Shown one piece after another: positions 63,341-64,000 of a stretch of DNA of 64,000 nucleotides (the stretch's first letter is position 1; the number at the start of each line of letters is the position of its first letter). The stretch comes from Bacteroidales bacterium (GTDB lineage: Bacteria; Bacteroidota; Bacteroidia; Bacteroidales; UBA932). The stretch covers positions 12,553-76,552 of the forward strand of contig JAFXPV010000027.1 of NCBI GenBank assembly GCA_017527625.1, read 5' to 3'. The position numbers were made by a program, and so were the translations under genes. The notes under the pieces are model-generated. The model saw only the letters and a list, made by a program, of their open reading frames with translations, was not told the DNA's origin and did not search any database.

Positions 63341-64000
63341 TTATGAGCGCCAGATCTTCTGGGGATACTCGCCGGCGGCGATGAGGGCGTTGATCTTCTC
63401 GACGGTGAAGGGGCGGTCTTCCTTGTAGGTGACGCCGAACCACTTTGCGTCGCAGTCGAGGACTTTGACTGAGGCGAGGTTCTCGCGGATCAGTTTGTCG
63501 GCGATGTAGGGGATGAAGTACTCTGCCTTGAGGTTGTGCATATTCTCGTCGAGGAACTGCTTGAAGATGCGCTCGGAGTGCTTGAAATAGTCAGGGGTGA
63601 AGCCCCAGAAGTTCATTGACACGTAGCTGGCGGGATTGAGCTCGTGTTTGGTGTCGTCTTCGATGTAATACACCACGCCGCCGCTGCGGGCGATTGCGGT
63701 GCGCTCCGTCACGGTGGTGAGCTTGTTGTCCTTGTCGACGCCGCAGATGCCGCGTGACACGGTGCCGAACTCTGAGAGGGTGTTCTCAAGGTGATATCCC
63801 ACCATTGCGTACTGACCTTCGGTGCCTTCTACCGAACGCAGGTAGGCAGCCATTGTCTCGTAGCTTGAGCGGCCGTAGAAGTCGTCGGAGTTGATGACGG
63901 CAAAAGGTTCGTTGATGACTCCGGCAGCCATCATAACTGCGTGGTTGGTGCCCCAGGGTTTCTGGCGTCCTTCAGGAACGGTGTAGCCTTCGGGCAGGCA
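63341..64000 (-). CDS. Sugar nucleotidyltransferase, 5' end outside window
   Basis: The frame is open to the window edge, so only the C-terminal 219 residues are present. They contain the nucleotidyltransferase phrases PEGRQKPWGTNHAV, the metal-binding FAVINSDDFYG, and NFWGFTPDYF. The pattern fits the NTP_transferase family of glucose-1-phosphate or related uridylyl/thymidylyl transferases in Bacteroidota. The start is outside, so substrate choice cannot be made. The product would feed cell-surface polysaccharide synthesis. Confidence 0.8.
   Translation of the reverse strand, partial: CLPEGYTVPEGRQKPWGTNHAVMMAAGVINEPFAVINSDDFYGRSSYETMAAYLRSVEGTEGQYAMVGYHLENTLSEFGTVSRGICGVDKDNKLTTVTERTAIARSGGVVYYIEDDTKHELNPASYVSMNFWGFTPDYFKHSERIFKQFLDENMHNLKAEYFIPYIADKLIRENLASVKVLDCDAKWFGVTYKEDRPFTVEKINALIAAGEYPQKIWRS

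Overview
The window looks like a chromosomal segment of a Bacteroidota species, probably order Bacteroidales. GC is roughly 57% by eye, so something like Rikenellaceae is possible, but I cannot fix the genus. The evidence is the Bacteroidota promoter box TAnnTTTG (often with TTG 18-21 bases upstream), few Shine-Dalgarno sites, and families typical of the phylum: DUF4988/PL29-N proteins, GldH, the RicT-type PSP1 protein, a PG0541-like transporter partner, BspA-type repeats, fimbrillin/FISUMP lipoproteins, GH20 and GH43 enzymes. I see no rRNA, tRNA or CRISPR array.

Layout. 1-5.6 kb: two DUF4988-type surface proteins (the first cut by the window edge), a HAD phosphatase, a secreted helical protein, a C69 dipeptidase and a small lipoprotein. 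5.5-12.4 kb: an outer-membrane barrel and thioredoxin on the minus strand, then an operon for a complete tripartite RND efflux pump ending in a PG0541-like P-II-fold gene. 12.5-14.0 kb: a palindromic repeat element and an AT-rich islet with a broken NYN-domain gene. 14-16.3 kb: a carboxylesterase and a lipoprotein. 16.3-21.0 kb (minus): the tightly packed operon pyrH-frr-holB-ricT-gldH-trmB. 21-24.5 kb (minus): peptidase U32, TPR protein, DUF2007 protein and a membrane protein. 24.5-30.7 kb: coiled-coil protein, hemW, an orphan sdhC/frdC, smpB, miaA, the second palindromic element, lgt and an rRNA-type methyltransferase. 30.7-37.7 kb (minus): a glycan/surface cluster (unknown protein, GH20, GH43, Big2+BspA-repeat lipoprotein). 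37.7-49.1 kb (minus): pgk, then a cell-shape run purH-mreB-mreC-mreD-mrdA-rodA-gcvP. 49-58.3 kb: ispD, an Lrp regulator, topA, then ponA-ddl-prmC-radA. 58.5-64 kb: a fimbrillin/FISUMP lipoprotein with a 46-residue companion peptide, a REP-like repeat block containing a RAYT-type HUH transposase, and the end of a sugar nucleotidyltransferase gene.

Two non-coding systems stand out. First, the RAYT gene (61875-62798) is bracketed by three copies of a repeat whose heads carry the tetranucleotide GTAG and fold into hairpins. This matches the REP/RAYT arrangement known from Proteobacteria. Second, two copies of a ~176-bp element (12515-12690 and 28595-28770) share a near-identical 108-bp core, but their 34-bp arms differ between copies while staying complementary within each copy. 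Both copies lie downstream of a gene and in the same sense, which suggests a structured 3'-UTR RNA.

Gene packing is tight. Five convergent gene pairs overlap at their stop codons, and several promoter boxes lie only 4-7 bases from a start codon, implying very short or absent leaders.
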